Program-made: the position numbers and the translations under genes
In this document: piece after piece, positions 1 to 10,500 of the stretch
Layout of the letters: each line of letters begins with the position of its first letter
Numbering within the stretch: the stretch's first letter is position 1
The notes under the pieces: generated by a model
Told to the model about the DNA's origin: nothing
Database searches by the model: none
The model's input: only the letters and a program-made list of their open reading frames with translations
Origin: Megalopta genalis
Lineage: Eukaryota; Arthropoda; Insecta; Hymenoptera; Halictidae
Direction of reading: 5' to 3'
Length of the DNA stretch: 64,000 nt
NCBI RefSeq assembly: GCF_051020955.1
Contig: NC_135013.1
Span: 40,423,087-40,487,086, forward strand

Positions 1-557
1 GCCTGGCATTAAGCCCCGGCGAGAGATCCTGCCGATCGATAATCGATATAATCGACGGAGAGTGACCTGTACGTCCGATATCGCCGGGAATCGCGTAAAC
101 GCCTCCTCCGCGGTGCCAAACCAGCCGCGCCGGGGTGCGCCTCGCGCTGCCAGATATTTCTTAAGTAATTGCGTGTGGGATGCAGGGCTTCGGCAAATTT
201 AGAAGAGAGCCTTCCGATTTTGATTTCAAACGTTTCAGATATTTCGCGCTGCGTTGAAATCGTGTCTCGAATTTTTCATGTATTTTTATTACGTAGTTAT
301 ATGTATAGTTATACAGGATGTTTCGCAACATTAATATGTAGGATCCACTTTGGGAGCTGATTCTGTGCCTGAAAACAACGAAGAAAAGTCACAGATACAT
401 CTACTAACTGTCTTCGTTTTTGAGGTAAAATGGATTGTATGAACAGAGCAAATTCTTTGGAAATTAAAAATAATATAGTTTTTGTTGAAAATGCTGAAAT
501 ATGTACTACGAAATAGAATAGAGCAACGCTGCTGATAAATACGAGAAACACCAGGAA

Positions 558-561
<4 letters not shown>
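1..561. other. Gene-free interval, nothing recognised
   Basis: CpG-rich for about the first 160 bases, then AT-rich. The short open frames here have no recognisable domain and I do not treat them as genes. Confidence 0.5.

Positions 562-651
<90 letters not shown>
562..651. repeat. (GA)n microsatellite, about 90 bp
   Basis: An uninterrupted GA dinucleotide run apart from one GAAA interruption near 601-604. Long Leu/Ser-rich open frames on the opposite strand are artefacts of this repeat. Confidence 0.97.
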
Positions 652-653
<2 letters not shown>

Positions 654-1108
654 ACCAAATCGATGACGCGACACATAAAGACTTGTGTACAAATGCAAGA
701 TAGTCATTTCGAGGATCTTCTATCAAAATGATTAAAACGGAATGAATACGGCGAAAAATATTATCCAGTTCGAATGATAGAGCAGTTATGTAGTTAAAGT
801 GCTAGTTTTATTTTTCTTGACATGTACAGTAAGTCGTCTTGTATATGGGTTGCTTTAGGAATGCATTGGAATGCATGTGAAACGTATTTGAACAATAGAG
901 AATTTTGATAATGGAGGACCGGACAATCGAGGTGCTACTGTGCAGACAAATGACACATTTATTTTTCCGTTAGTATTTGATCTGTTTGCTTAAAGATTAT
1001 TCTAATAATTAAAACCCATATTAGGTACATACGATCCGTTCAAAGCAGAAATGGTATAAGTTAAAAAACTAAATTTGTGGACAATAAACGACACAAAAGA
1101 AATGATAT
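652..1108. other. AT-rich interval, nothing recognised
   Basis: AT-rich sequence with stops in all frames and no repeat that I can match elsewhere in the window. Confidence 0.45.
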
Positions 1109-1550
1109 AATTCTTTCGTGCAAGTCACTTTCAAGTTACAACTTAAAGTAATAAAAAAGTCGAACGAAAGATTAAATTATATATGATTTAACCCTTTGCA
1201 CTCGAGCGTCGCCTCAGAGTCGCCGCTAAAAATTGCTACGCTGTTTCCAAAAGAATCTCCACGTTATTAAAATTTTGATACATTGTCAAATAACAGAAGC
1301 AACAACTGACAGTACAAGCAATAAATTATATAACTTATATATATATATATATACAGTACAACTTATACTATTTATATTTAAATTCTATTTCACATGTATC
1401 AAATAAAAGCAATCACACCAAATGGAAATACTGTCGAAACAAACGTCTTCGCTCTCGCGTTAAAACAGTCTCGAGTGCAAAGGGTTAATAATATTAAATA
1501 AACCTAGCAAAAAAATTGACTTAGACCACTTCTGCTTCGAACGGCTCATA
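1109..1550 (+). repeat. Old dispersed repeat, split by a TTAA element
   Basis: The flanks 1109-1187 and 1489-1550 align by eye, in order and orientation, with 28381-28525. Shared landmarks include TTTCGTG, TTTCAAGTT, AACTTAAA, ATATGATTTA, TAATATTAAA and a tail CTAGCAA. The 28.4-kb copy runs straight across the point where the element at 1188-1488 sits, so this repeat is older than that insertion. Confidence 0.7.
1188..1488. mobile_element. TTAA-flanked MITE, CCCTTTGCACTCG end type, 301 bp
   Basis: The element is bounded by TTAA at 1188-1191 and 1485-1488. It has a perfect 19-bp terminal inverted repeat (TTAACCCTTTGCACTCGAG) and no transposase. TTAA target duplication is the hallmark of the piggyBac superfamily. 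A shorter relative with the same ends lies at 13154-13389. The interior is AT-rich and includes a short TA run at about 1336-1353. Assignment to piggyBac is inferred from the TTAA ends only. Confidence 0.8.
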
Positions 1551-2445
1551 ACTCATAAAGTTAAACGAAAATTTCAAATACTAGTTCCATTAACCGAAAA
1601 GCAAATTATTATCGAGCGGTATAACACAGTTTATAAAATAGTCTCGGAGAGCATTTTTCCACTTCAAACCAGCGCACTGATTCCACCCCCACCTGAGCAC
1701 AGCTAATTTCGCGCGTCAGGAAATAGATCTGAACGGTACAAGCAATTCTCGTTCGCGATAACTTACGAGCACCGAAGAGGGATTTCGAGTTGCGCCCGAT
1801 TTCGACGCGATGCGCGCGGTGTGTGTTTTCGCGTAGGCTAGCGTAAGTAATGTTATTCGCGCGCGGCTTCGATGCGATATTGATTATATTGTGTGCTCGG
1901 TGCCGAACAAATCCTTTTCTCTCAACAGCAATTGCTGCCTCCGGATCTCATCCGTAGAGAGGCGGCACGGAGCGTTCTTTGCAACAAATAGAGCGTTAAG
2001 ATGAACGGAAAGCCGAGGCTCGAAAACGTCGGCCATCGATTACGGCCGTTCGAACGCTATTTTGCCGTCTCTTTATTCCCCATTCCCTGCCCGTTCGTTT
2101 CACCGTCTTCTCCTCCACCAGGTTCTCGATTTATGGCGTCGATTTACAATTCGCGCGACCTTTGCCGCCGCGATCCAGCCCCGTCGCCGCGTCTTCGGCG
2201 TCGTTGTTACGCCTCGATGTGCACGCTATTTAACGAATCCACAACGACGATAAATCGAACGGCTAGCGACCAAAGATATCGCCCAATTAAGGAAACACGC
2301 CTAATATCCGGCCGAGAGGTTCCGTGAACCGAGCTGCCTTTCCAGAAACCACCGGGAAACAATGAGCACTTGCCCTGTGGTTCACTGACCGGCGTCTTCC
2401 ACGTTTGCGATATCATCTTGCCAGTTATGATTAGGCAGACGTTTA
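1551..2445. other. CpG-rich block, no supported gene
   Basis: CpG-rich from about 1640 to 2330. A 108-codon frame with an ATG spans 2001-2327 on the plus strand, but it is arginine- and proline-rich in the way CpG-rich noncoding DNA often is. It shows no domain, signal peptide or splice context that I recognise. Confidence 0.45.
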
Positions 2446-2694
2446 TTAACACGTTCCGTGCCGAGCTTTTTTTACTCGAATCTTCACACTTTGATATTTT
2501 ACTCAAACTTGATGTATTACGTGCAATTATTAATTCTCGTATACATAACAACGTAACAAAAACTTATCAACGCCCATTCTTGCGGTGGAAATTGATTCTT
2601 CGGTTCTAAATTTCTTGTAAACAATTTGTTCAGTTCACTAAGTAAACATGCAAGCGTGTACCATCGATGGTACACGTGGCACGGAACGTGTTAA
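2446..2694 (+). mobile_element. TTAA-flanked MITE, family A copy 1 (249 bp)
   Basis: TTAA at 2446-2449 and 2691-2694 encloses a 17-bp terminal inverted repeat, TTAACACGTTCCGTGCC. Copies of the same length lie at 19072-19320 and 26564-26812 in the same orientation, with only a few base differences. Near the right end is the self-complementary GTACCATCGATGGTAC. There is no coding capacity; it is probably mobilised in trans by a piggyBac-like transposase (inference from the TTAA ends). Confidence 0.88.
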
Positions 2695-3074
2695 CCTGTT
2701 AATAAACGGCAAGACGACATCGACGAGCATGACGATTTTTTCGACGTGGACTCTGAAAACATAGCGTGACCATATAGTAACATCTCGAATTTGCACAGTT
2801 CAGTTTGAAACACCATTCGAACATCATATGCAATAGACTGGGGTGTCGGGATATACTATAGAAGATTGAAATAACAAAATATACATATATTGTATATGTA
2901 CATATTTATCAATCACGATATAATTATTTCAATTTGTATTAATTCTTCGTAGATTGGAAATTTTTGATTTATACATTTCTTACAAATATTGTCTAGTTGC
3001 ACTTTTAAATGATTTTATATATAACCTGAGCTTACTAGTGTTCACATATCAAGTTGGAAGATTCTTGATCAACA
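2695..3074. other. AT-rich interval, nothing recognised
   Basis: AT-rich spacer between a TTAA element and a long hairpin. No motif or open frame of note. Confidence 0.45.
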
Positions 3075-3262
3075 ACTCGTACGTTATTTGCACACCATTT
3101 GATTGGATAGCAAAAGGAAATTTTTCCGCACGATAGAAAGGAAAGATAATATAAAATGAAGCATCATGATGATTCATTTTATATTATCTACGTTTCCTTT
3201 CTATCGTGCAGAAAGATTTCCTTTTGCTATCCAATCAAATGGTGTACAAATAACGTACGAGT
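3075..3262. repeat. Near-perfect 188-bp inverted repeat with almost no loop
   Basis: The left arm (3075-3166) and right arm (3167-3262) are reverse complements. They differ by a 4-base insertion in the right arm and a few mismatches. The centre is the palindrome CATCATGATG at 3162-3171, so there is essentially no loop. The arm sequence is mixed rather than simple. I found no second copy in the window. It could be a MITE, a foldback duplication or a hairpin-RNA locus; the sequence alone does not decide. Confidence 0.85.
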
Positions 3263-4390
3263 CGATAAATATTCTTATATAAAACATTATTCGAATTCTA
3301 CAAAAAACTTAGACAACGTTTATGCATTCATCTCAGCTTAAATAATTAACGTATTAACAGCTGTTAATTTCTGAGCGCAAATTCGAGTGAGTAGCATACA
3401 ATATGTCAGTACACATGGACACTAAGCCAATCAGCGTATGTTGGTATAAACGCCTTAATTAGTAAATGCTTTAGTTAGTTGTAAAAAGATAGCAATGCCA
3501 CTAATAACGCAAAGCACAATTGTTACTATAAGATGGCGTACAAATGAACTTGCCCAGAAGAGAAACGACAGGAAAGTGTCAATGTTCTTTCAGAAAAAAA
3601 ACAATTCCCTGCGAACGATTTCGTTTAGTCATTCTGTGATAATGGAAGATCCTATGATAAAGATGTGATTGGCTTTTGAACCGTCCGTATGATGCACGCT
3701 ATATCCTCCGGTATATAATCCATCAAAATACGAGGTGGCTGTTCCGGTATCGACTTTCACCGAAATTGGACATCGATTTCTCCCCGCCTCGACGTCGTTT
3801 AATCTTTACATTAACATCCTGTCGTGCAAAAAGCTGGTTGACACGCGAACAAACGTAACTCAAGGAGCCAGCAGAAAAATTCAATCGATTAACGAATCAA
3901 CGTTACCACGAGCTCTTGTAACATCCACGAGAGGCTTACGCAGAAGTTGGAAATTACCTTTTCGATAATTTCATTTGCGTATTGCGATAGATTAATTTGC
4001 GACCGCGGCTCCGTCCCCTCGGATTTAATCTGTTCTCTCGTATTACCGAATCCCCGCTCCATCCTCGGTCTTCGTCAGACTGATTTCTCGGGGAAGATGG
4101 ACAGGGTCCAACCGGTTTCGGACGGATCCCACCGAAACGGGGACGAGCAGGATTAAATTATTGTCACCGTGGACGTTCGGCTGGCTCGTTTTGCTGCGGA
4201 TCCCCCTCGTTCGTCGCTTCCTGGCGAAACTTTTGCGAACGGTATCGTGATTGACGCGAACACGTAAGAAGTCCGGCCTGTAACGATCAATTTCACCATC
4301 GATGAATCTCACGGGATTTGACGGTACAAAAGAGGTCCAAATTAAGTGCGGTAATATTTAAAGTAGATGAGTCATCGCTTTAAATTATGA
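3263..4390. other. Gene-free interval, nothing recognised
   Basis: AT-rich to about 3680, then CpG-rich to about 4320. Overlapping short frames on both strands show no recognisable product. Confidence 0.45.
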
Positions 4391-4580
4391 CCAGACTACG
4401 GTTTTTATGCATTTGCAGCAGAATCGAACAACTGCAATTTAAGATAGTAGACGGATTTAAAGAGTTTGAAGATGTATTGTTTTTTAATTCATTAAAATGA
4501 TTAAGGAAAGAAGGACTTCCTATTCGGTTTCTATTTCTTGCAATTGAATCTTGAATCTTCGTGTAAAATAATTTTAGAAA
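4391..4580 (-). repeat. Family Z copy (decayed)
   Basis: It begins with CCAGACTACGGTTTTTATGC, a variant of the family Z terminus AGACTGCGGATTTTATGCAT. Internal landmarks such as AAAATGATTAAGGAAAG are shared with other copies. The far end is decayed, so the right boundary is approximate. Confidence 0.5.
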
Positions 4581-4898
4581 TAATTTAATAATTTGGAGAA
4601 ATTAATTAATCAGGAATAAAATTGTTATGTTTTATTAAAGATTTTTGAAAGAGGCGCGAAATCTAAATTAAAAGAGGTAATATTTTAAGCAAATGAAAGT
4701 ATAATTCGCTGCTTTAAATTACGATTAATCTGTAAAATCAAATTATCAAAATTTAAATTAAAATTAAATTAAAATCACAATTTTCTAAATTTAAACACGA
4801 TTCACGGTGGGATTATAATTCTAATAAGTAGACTGTAGGTTCGATGCATTCGCAACAAAAAAATAATTAAGTAAACTAGCAGGCTTAAAAGAATCGAA
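4581..4898. other. AT-rich interval with an isolated family Z end
   Basis: AT-rich. An isolated decayed family Z terminus is visible at about 4828-4856 (GACTGTAGGTTCGATGCATT). Nothing else recognised. Confidence 0.4.
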
Positions 4899-5093
4899 GT
4901 CCGGAAATTCTCCCTAATCGATCCTCAGATTGTCCATAAAAATGTACATTCGAGTCTTGCGGCTCGTTTTTATAGTTACCGATTGTCAACAACTATAAAA
5001 ATGAACCGCACGGCTCGCATAATCGTACCTCCTCTTCCCAAATTGTCTATTTTTATGCACAATCTGAGCGTCAATTAGGGTGAATATACTGTA
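4899..5093. mobile_element. Palindromic MITE P, copy 1
   Basis: The left half (ATTCTCCCTAATCGATCCTC) and right half (ending ATATACTGTA) form an imperfect inverted repeat over almost the whole element. Shared motifs are CCCTAATTGA, CTCAGATTGT and CTCTTCCCAAATTGTC. The same palindrome is at 9130-9322 and, truncated, at 32243-32395. There is no coding capacity; the superfamily is not assigned. Confidence 0.75.
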
Positions 5094-7159
5094 CTGCCTC
5101 TGAGCATGAGGCAGAATTTTCGAAAGGAGTCATTACTATAATCAAGCCAATCTGCCTCGTAAGTTACTCTTATATCCTGCACTCCATAATAATTTTTAAT
5201 TTACGCACCAATTTCACGGAAGAACGTCGGTAGATCGACGACAATATATGCCAAGTGGAATACTTAAAAGGACCGCAAGACTAAATACGATATTCAATCC
5301 TGCCGCAAGATTATTAAGAAGTCCAAGAACATTTTGATGTCGCCGCGATAAATTATTATACACACTCGACGAACATGATCGCTTACTTCGATTAAGTACG
5401 CGACGAAGCACTTTATTTCTACGTGGAATGATTTAAACGTAACCGCTAATTGGTCATTGGAAGCATTCTCAGGAGTAAAGACTTAATAAAGTAATGATAA
5501 AATCGAAAATTTCTCTGCAATTGTCGCAACAGAGCCTAAGTCTTATAATGGGAGCCATAAAACTTTCCCTTCGACTCATTCTTATAAATTGCTTCGTTCC
5601 CGCATCACTGTCACGATAATCAATTCATAATGGAAGTTATACAAATTATAAATTACACACCGTAAAAACTGACATTTGCATGAGAGTCCATTCACCATAC
5701 ACAAATTTGTACACATGTACACGTAGTAGAGTAGTTGTTATTTTTGGATTTTCTACTTTTTGTAGGAAATTGGGACACTTCGTGGGAGATGATGTGGACA
5801 AAATTTCAAAAAATCAAGAATATTAAAGACTCCATCGCATTTTTATACATAATTGTATTTCGTCATTTTAGAAATATTGTTGAAAGTTTTTCACTAACAA
5901 GAAAACTAAATACAAAAGGTGAAAACATTCCCCAAACGTGATTTTTATCTCTAACCTTAAGGGGTGTTTTTTTCCAACATGGATGAAGCCTGATAAAAGG
6001 AAATATGTGTCAAATCTTTTTCTAGATTCTATATACTCTCCTTCGCCAGATTTTACTCCGTATACCGCATTTAATGTTTAAAGTTCTCTTTAAACTAGAA
6101 ACTTTTAACAGTATTGTGAAAATAACGAAATACAATTACGTTTTAAAATAAAATGAAATAATTAAACTGTTTAACACGAATGCGGCACACATCGTTTTCT
6201 CGCCAAGTGTCACAATTTATGAGAATAAGATACGGAAAAATTTCGAAAAAAATTTTTGAATCTATAACGACAGACCATGCTAATTAACAGCTACCGATCA
6301 GCAGAATCGACAGATTTCGTCACCTTCCGATATTATCAGGTTGCGGGAAAACGCCTCCCGAACGGATTAACCCTGTAACGAAAGGTCCGAAGATAAAGGA
6401 GCGTGTACCGGCGCAAGATAAACGCGAGTGTGCATGAACACGATCGAATGATAAGATTCGCGAACATAAGTACGTCGAAAAACGGCCTGTTAAGTGTCCG
6501 CGGCCGGACAGAGAGCCAGAAATTACGCGTCCCTTCGTCGCGCCGCTGTATTTACATAATTTATTCCGTGCCGAATCGGCCAGTTCCGCGGCGCGGATCG
6601 GCGGTTCCGAGCATCGGGGACTCGCGGAGACGCGTGTAATAAATACAAAGATGGCGTAAGAATGAGACTACGGTGGATATTCATGCACGCGAAGCCTCAA
6701 GAACCGACCGGGACCCTTTGGGAAGGGTCGAGAATAATGTCGATATTGCATTGTCTTGTCTCGAAAAACCAAAACAATATCGGGACAAGAAATTAAAAGT
6801 ATTTTCAATACGACATCCAGACTTTTTAAAGCAAGAATATAAACAACACAAGATAATATATCCGATATATTTTGTAAGAATCTTGGATTTTGTTTCCTTT
6901 AGAATTTTCAATTTTATTAACACTACATTTATGGAGCACTAAAAGCAGCTATTCTATATTAGTTTAAAAAAGTAACAATAAGACATTTATTCTGATTTTT
7001 AACAAGTGTTATTGTAATATTAGTCGCAAATAATATATATATATATATTGTATCTTTATAATCTAAATAATCGTGAATTAAAAAATTAGTGACCTATCAT
7101 TTTGACGGTTTCTGTAAAGATAGTGTGAAAATACTGTTGAATATAATGCTGCACTTATC
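5094..7159. other. Gene-free interval, nothing recognised
   Basis: Mostly AT-rich with a CpG-rich block at about 6370-6740. Open frames of 60-90 codons occur on both strands without recognisable domains or usable splice pairs. Confidence 0.45.
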
Positions 7160-7449
7160 TTAACCCGAGAAAGATAACCTACGTCGCAGAGGCGCCTGCG
7201 AAGACTGTTGATTTTTGTTAATTTTTCATAGAGGTCTAGTGATTTAAGTTTAAAATTACTTAAAATATAAAAAAATATAATATAAATGCATTTTATTTTT
7301 ACAATAATGCCAAACCTTTAAAATGACTAGATTAACTTAAATAAATATCCATTGTTAGTATAAAATTGACGCCTTAGAAAAGCATGCGCCTCTGAAGCGT
7401 ATGGTTATCTTTTACGTACGTTGTCATATGGTTATCTTTCTAGGGTTAA
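7160..7449. mobile_element. piggyBac-type MITE with canonical asymmetric ends, 290 bp
   Basis: TTAA lies at 7160-7163 and 7446-7449. The right end read inward is TTAACCCTAGAAAGATA; the left end is TTAACCCGAGAAAGATA. Inside each end is a second inverted repeat of about 19 bp: TACGTCGCAGAGGCGCCTGC on the left, TACGCTTCAGAGGCGCATGC on the right. It lies about 3 bp from the left terminal repeat and about 30 bp from the right one. This 13-bp plus 19-bp arrangement with unequal spacers is the known design of Trichoplusia ni piggyBac ends. The interior is AT-rich with no transposase, so the element is non-autonomous. Confidence 0.9.
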
Positions 7450-8360
7450 TGAAGGTAAATAATTTGAATTTCTTAAAAATTATTATTTACTTCAACAACA
7501 TACTTTTATTTTATAAAATAATGAAAAATACGAGTATTGACATCGACGCTGACCGCCTCACGTGGTGGGAGTTCCTCAATTGTCATTTGTTTCATAGCCA
7601 ACTCTGTCTACCTAAAAATTACTATTTAAGTATACGGCTACTGTTAATCGCAATCATACCAATATAACTTTGCTCTGCACTTTTAACTTCATCGCGAATA
7701 GAATACTTTGTTATTATGAAATTTCTAAGATTTTTGCGCGGCCGTCAAAGTGTTGAAACGTTTACGAAATCACTAGTGCATACACGAACGCACATGGTTT
7801 TATTATTCATGCCGTTAAATAGTAATGAATGGTAATAAAATGGCAATCGAAAACAAAAGAAATTAACGCGCGACCTTCTTGGTAAAATGGTAAAAATGGT
7901 TCTTGATAATCTTGGTAAAATATCAAGAAAATCGCGAAACGAGATCGATATATCCTATTCCAAGAATTAAAGAACAGAAATATAAGATTATATTATTGCT
8001 ATCTTTTTCAAGAATAAGACTATATTTCAGCAGACTTCGCATTGTCTCGCATTGTGGAAGCACTAGCTAGAGAAGCGGACAATCGTGGCAAGAGGGTGGC
8101 GAAGGTGGACCGGGCTGAGAGTACCGAAAACCGAGCGAGCAAAAAATCGGAGACGGGCCGAAAAGAAGGGTACCAAAGGGGCACCAGGAGAGAGAAAGAG
8201 AGAGAGGTACGGGCAACCAGTAAAATATGATAGCGGGATTCGCGAAATATGAGACCGAAACGAGGGGATCCGTTGCCCCAGGCCCCCGTGCAGACACAAA
8301 GGGCTTATCTTGTCCTCCTGGACCGGTCAACCGGGTACCGCCGCCATTTTGGTACTCCAC
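7450..8360. other. Gene-free interval with short purine-rich stretch
   Basis: AT-rich to about 8030, then CpG-rich with a purine-rich plus strand at about 8090-8215. No supported gene. Confidence 0.45.
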
Positions 8361-8540
8361 CTCCGCCTTCTCGTCGTCGCCGTCGTCGTCGTCGTCTTCT
8401 TCTTCTCTTCCTCCTCCTCCTCTTTCTTTTCCTCCTTCTTCTCTTTCTGCTTCTTCTCCTCCTTCTTCTTCTTCTTCTTCTTCTTCTTCTTCGTCTTCTT
8501 CTTCTTCTTCTGCTTCTTCTCCTTCTTCTGTCGCGTCTGC
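8361..8540. repeat. Imperfect TCG/TTC/TCC triplet pyrimidine tract
   Basis: About 180 bases of triplet-based pyrimidine sequence, starting as TCG repeats and turning into TTC/TCC repeats. All three frames stay open (poly-Ser, poly-Leu and poly-Phe), as does the reverse strand (Lys/Glu), so the long frames here come from the repeat and are not genes. Confidence 0.9.
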
Positions 8541-9129
8541 CTCCTTCGCTGGTTCTGCGAGCTCGAGCCTCTCTCGAAACTCGTCTCTTTTTCGCTCCCT
8601 TGTTTCGAGGCCCGTTCGCTGCGCTTTCCTTTCTTGTCGGGACCTACTGTCCCGTAAAAGGATCCGCTAAATAGCGCTAAGAGGTTCGAGGAAAGAGGAT
8701 ACTCGAGCATTCAGGATTTCGCAGACGGGGTGCGCGTCTGCGGGTCTCGCGTCCACCGGCTCTCCGTGTATATGGGTCTTTGTAATTGCTGGATGTCCCC
8801 CTTTTAGCGGCGCAAACGTTACCCCTCCTGGTAATGAGATCGATTTTTTGTGACGAATCGTGCCGTGCCGAGCAGGGTGGACTCCTGAATGCGCGCGAAG
8901 ATCACGGGAGAATCGAACGGGGTTCGAACATTCCATTTTCTTGTCAACCCTTGGTACTTCAACCCTTGTGTGGACAACGAAATTCTTCACGATATTTGAA
9001 ACTTAGTTATTTAATCAGTTAGCTGTTTTTGACGAGTATGCTGGATTGATTGGCTCTTTCGAATTTATTATGGAACAATGTTCAAGTGTGTGATCTACTG
9101 AAATTTAAAATATGCTGTCGGAAAGCGGA
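8541..9129. other. CpG-rich interval, nothing recognised
   Basis: CpG-rich to about 8930, then AT-rich. No domain, RNA gene or repeat match. Confidence 0.4.
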
Positions 9130-9201
9130 TAGAGTAAATTTTCTCCACAATTGTCCCTCAGCTTGTGAACAGAAATGGACAATTTGGGAAGAGCAGATAC
9201 G

Positions 9202-9247
<46 letters not shown>

Positions 9248-9322
9248 AAATCCGTATCCTCTTTTCCCAAATTTTCCATTTTTGTTTACAAGCTGAAGGA
9301 CAATTGGAGAGAATTTACTGTA
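9130..9322. mobile_element. Palindromic MITE P, copy 2, with (ATT)n in its centre
   Basis: The ends GAGTAAATTTTCTCC (left) and GAGAATTTACTGTA (right) are inverted, followed inward by paired TTGTCC, CAGCTTGT and AATTTGGGAA motifs. The palindrome centre has become an ATT microsatellite at 9202-9241, a likely replication-slippage product of the hairpin loop. Confidence 0.8.
9202..9241. repeat. (ATT)n microsatellite
   Basis: About 13 perfect ATT units inside the loop of the palindromic MITE P copy. Confidence 0.95.
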
Positions 9323-10239
9323 CAATGAGAATATTGCAACAAATGCAACAGTTCTAATGGGACATAAGCTCGTTTTACATATAGCGAATCACAATTTTAT
9401 AGACTAAATACATAAATTTTATAATGTTTTCAAATAATACTCATTGAGTATGTATAAATATCCGAAATTGCATGTATTATCGTATTATAATAGAATTGGT
9501 ATTATAGTGAAGATTATAGGTTCCATGGAAGTCGATAATATGAAAACTGATAGCTATTATTCTGTTGAAAATTTCTGTACATTGAAGCAGTATCACCTAA
9601 CATACAATTTCATTATTGAAAATCTCATGATGTGTTATTCGATGTCCGTTTATCGTCAGTTAAAGCAAAATGCATATAAATAACGTTATTAATCATATAG
9701 AATAATTACATAAAAAAAAACTGTTATCAAATTCAGATATTCTTAAAGATTCAATAAAATCCGTACAAATTAACATCTTCTTTGAATAGCAGTTCCTATA
9801 TATTTAAAGTAAAACGAAACAGTATTAATGTTATTAAAGGCACAACAATTTTCTGAAAAATATTCACTCGTAGTAGATGCATAAATTCCATCAGTATAAT
9901 TATTTCCTACAAATTTTCTACGTAGCAGAGGAGATGTAATAAACTATTGTAGAAATATTACGAAGCTTCAAATAAATGGAAAATAAGTGGAAATCAGAAA
10001 ATATGATATAAATATAGTTTGTGATTGACCTAAATGAGATCGGCAAAAGGATACCTGAGGAAGTTGCATCGAATATGTAATACCACCAAGAAAAAGAGGA
10101 TCGGTAGCGGTTCTCTGTCATTGACGAACGATACCAATTACAACACCGTTGCATTTTCTGCCAGCCCATCTGATAACGCAACTGTTCCCGGCCTTCTGAA
10201 TGCTCATACGCGGTGTTCCGTGTTGCGTTGCTGAAAAAA
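9323..10239. other. AT-rich interval, nothing recognised
   Basis: AT-rich with frequent stops. No repeat match within the window. Confidence 0.45.
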
Positions 10240-10500
10240 AAAGAAACCTTAATAAATCGGTAGTCCGCGCATCTGCAGGTTGCACGAAACGGTTATTAAA
10301 CTCGCGCCATGAAATCGGTTTGTTATTAAAAATCGACTGGGCGTTTGGCGATCGGTGTAAACGACCTTGTGCTTGATTGCTCGATTATATTTAATATCGC
10401 GAGACACACCGTGGCTCGATTATGGTAGCACGGGGCATTCAGTTTTTACAGTAATTAAAGCTTGATTTACACGAACGGCTGAGATCGCAGAACATTCCGT
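10240..10500. promoter_or_regulatory. Possible conserved noncoding block (weak)
   Basis: A moderately CpG-rich, non-repetitive stretch with scattered homeodomain-like cores (TTATTAAA, GTAATTAAAG) and no reading frame. It is flagged only because its composition differs from the flanking AT-rich DNA. There is no direct evidence of function. Confidence 0.15.

Noticed and set aside
309..726. Ser/Leu-rich frames on the minus strand
   Set aside because: Products of the GA microsatellite.
8227..8710. Long overlapping frames on both strands (poly-Ser, poly-Leu, poly-Phe, Lys/Glu-rich)
   Set aside because: Triplet pyrimidine repeat keeps every frame open.
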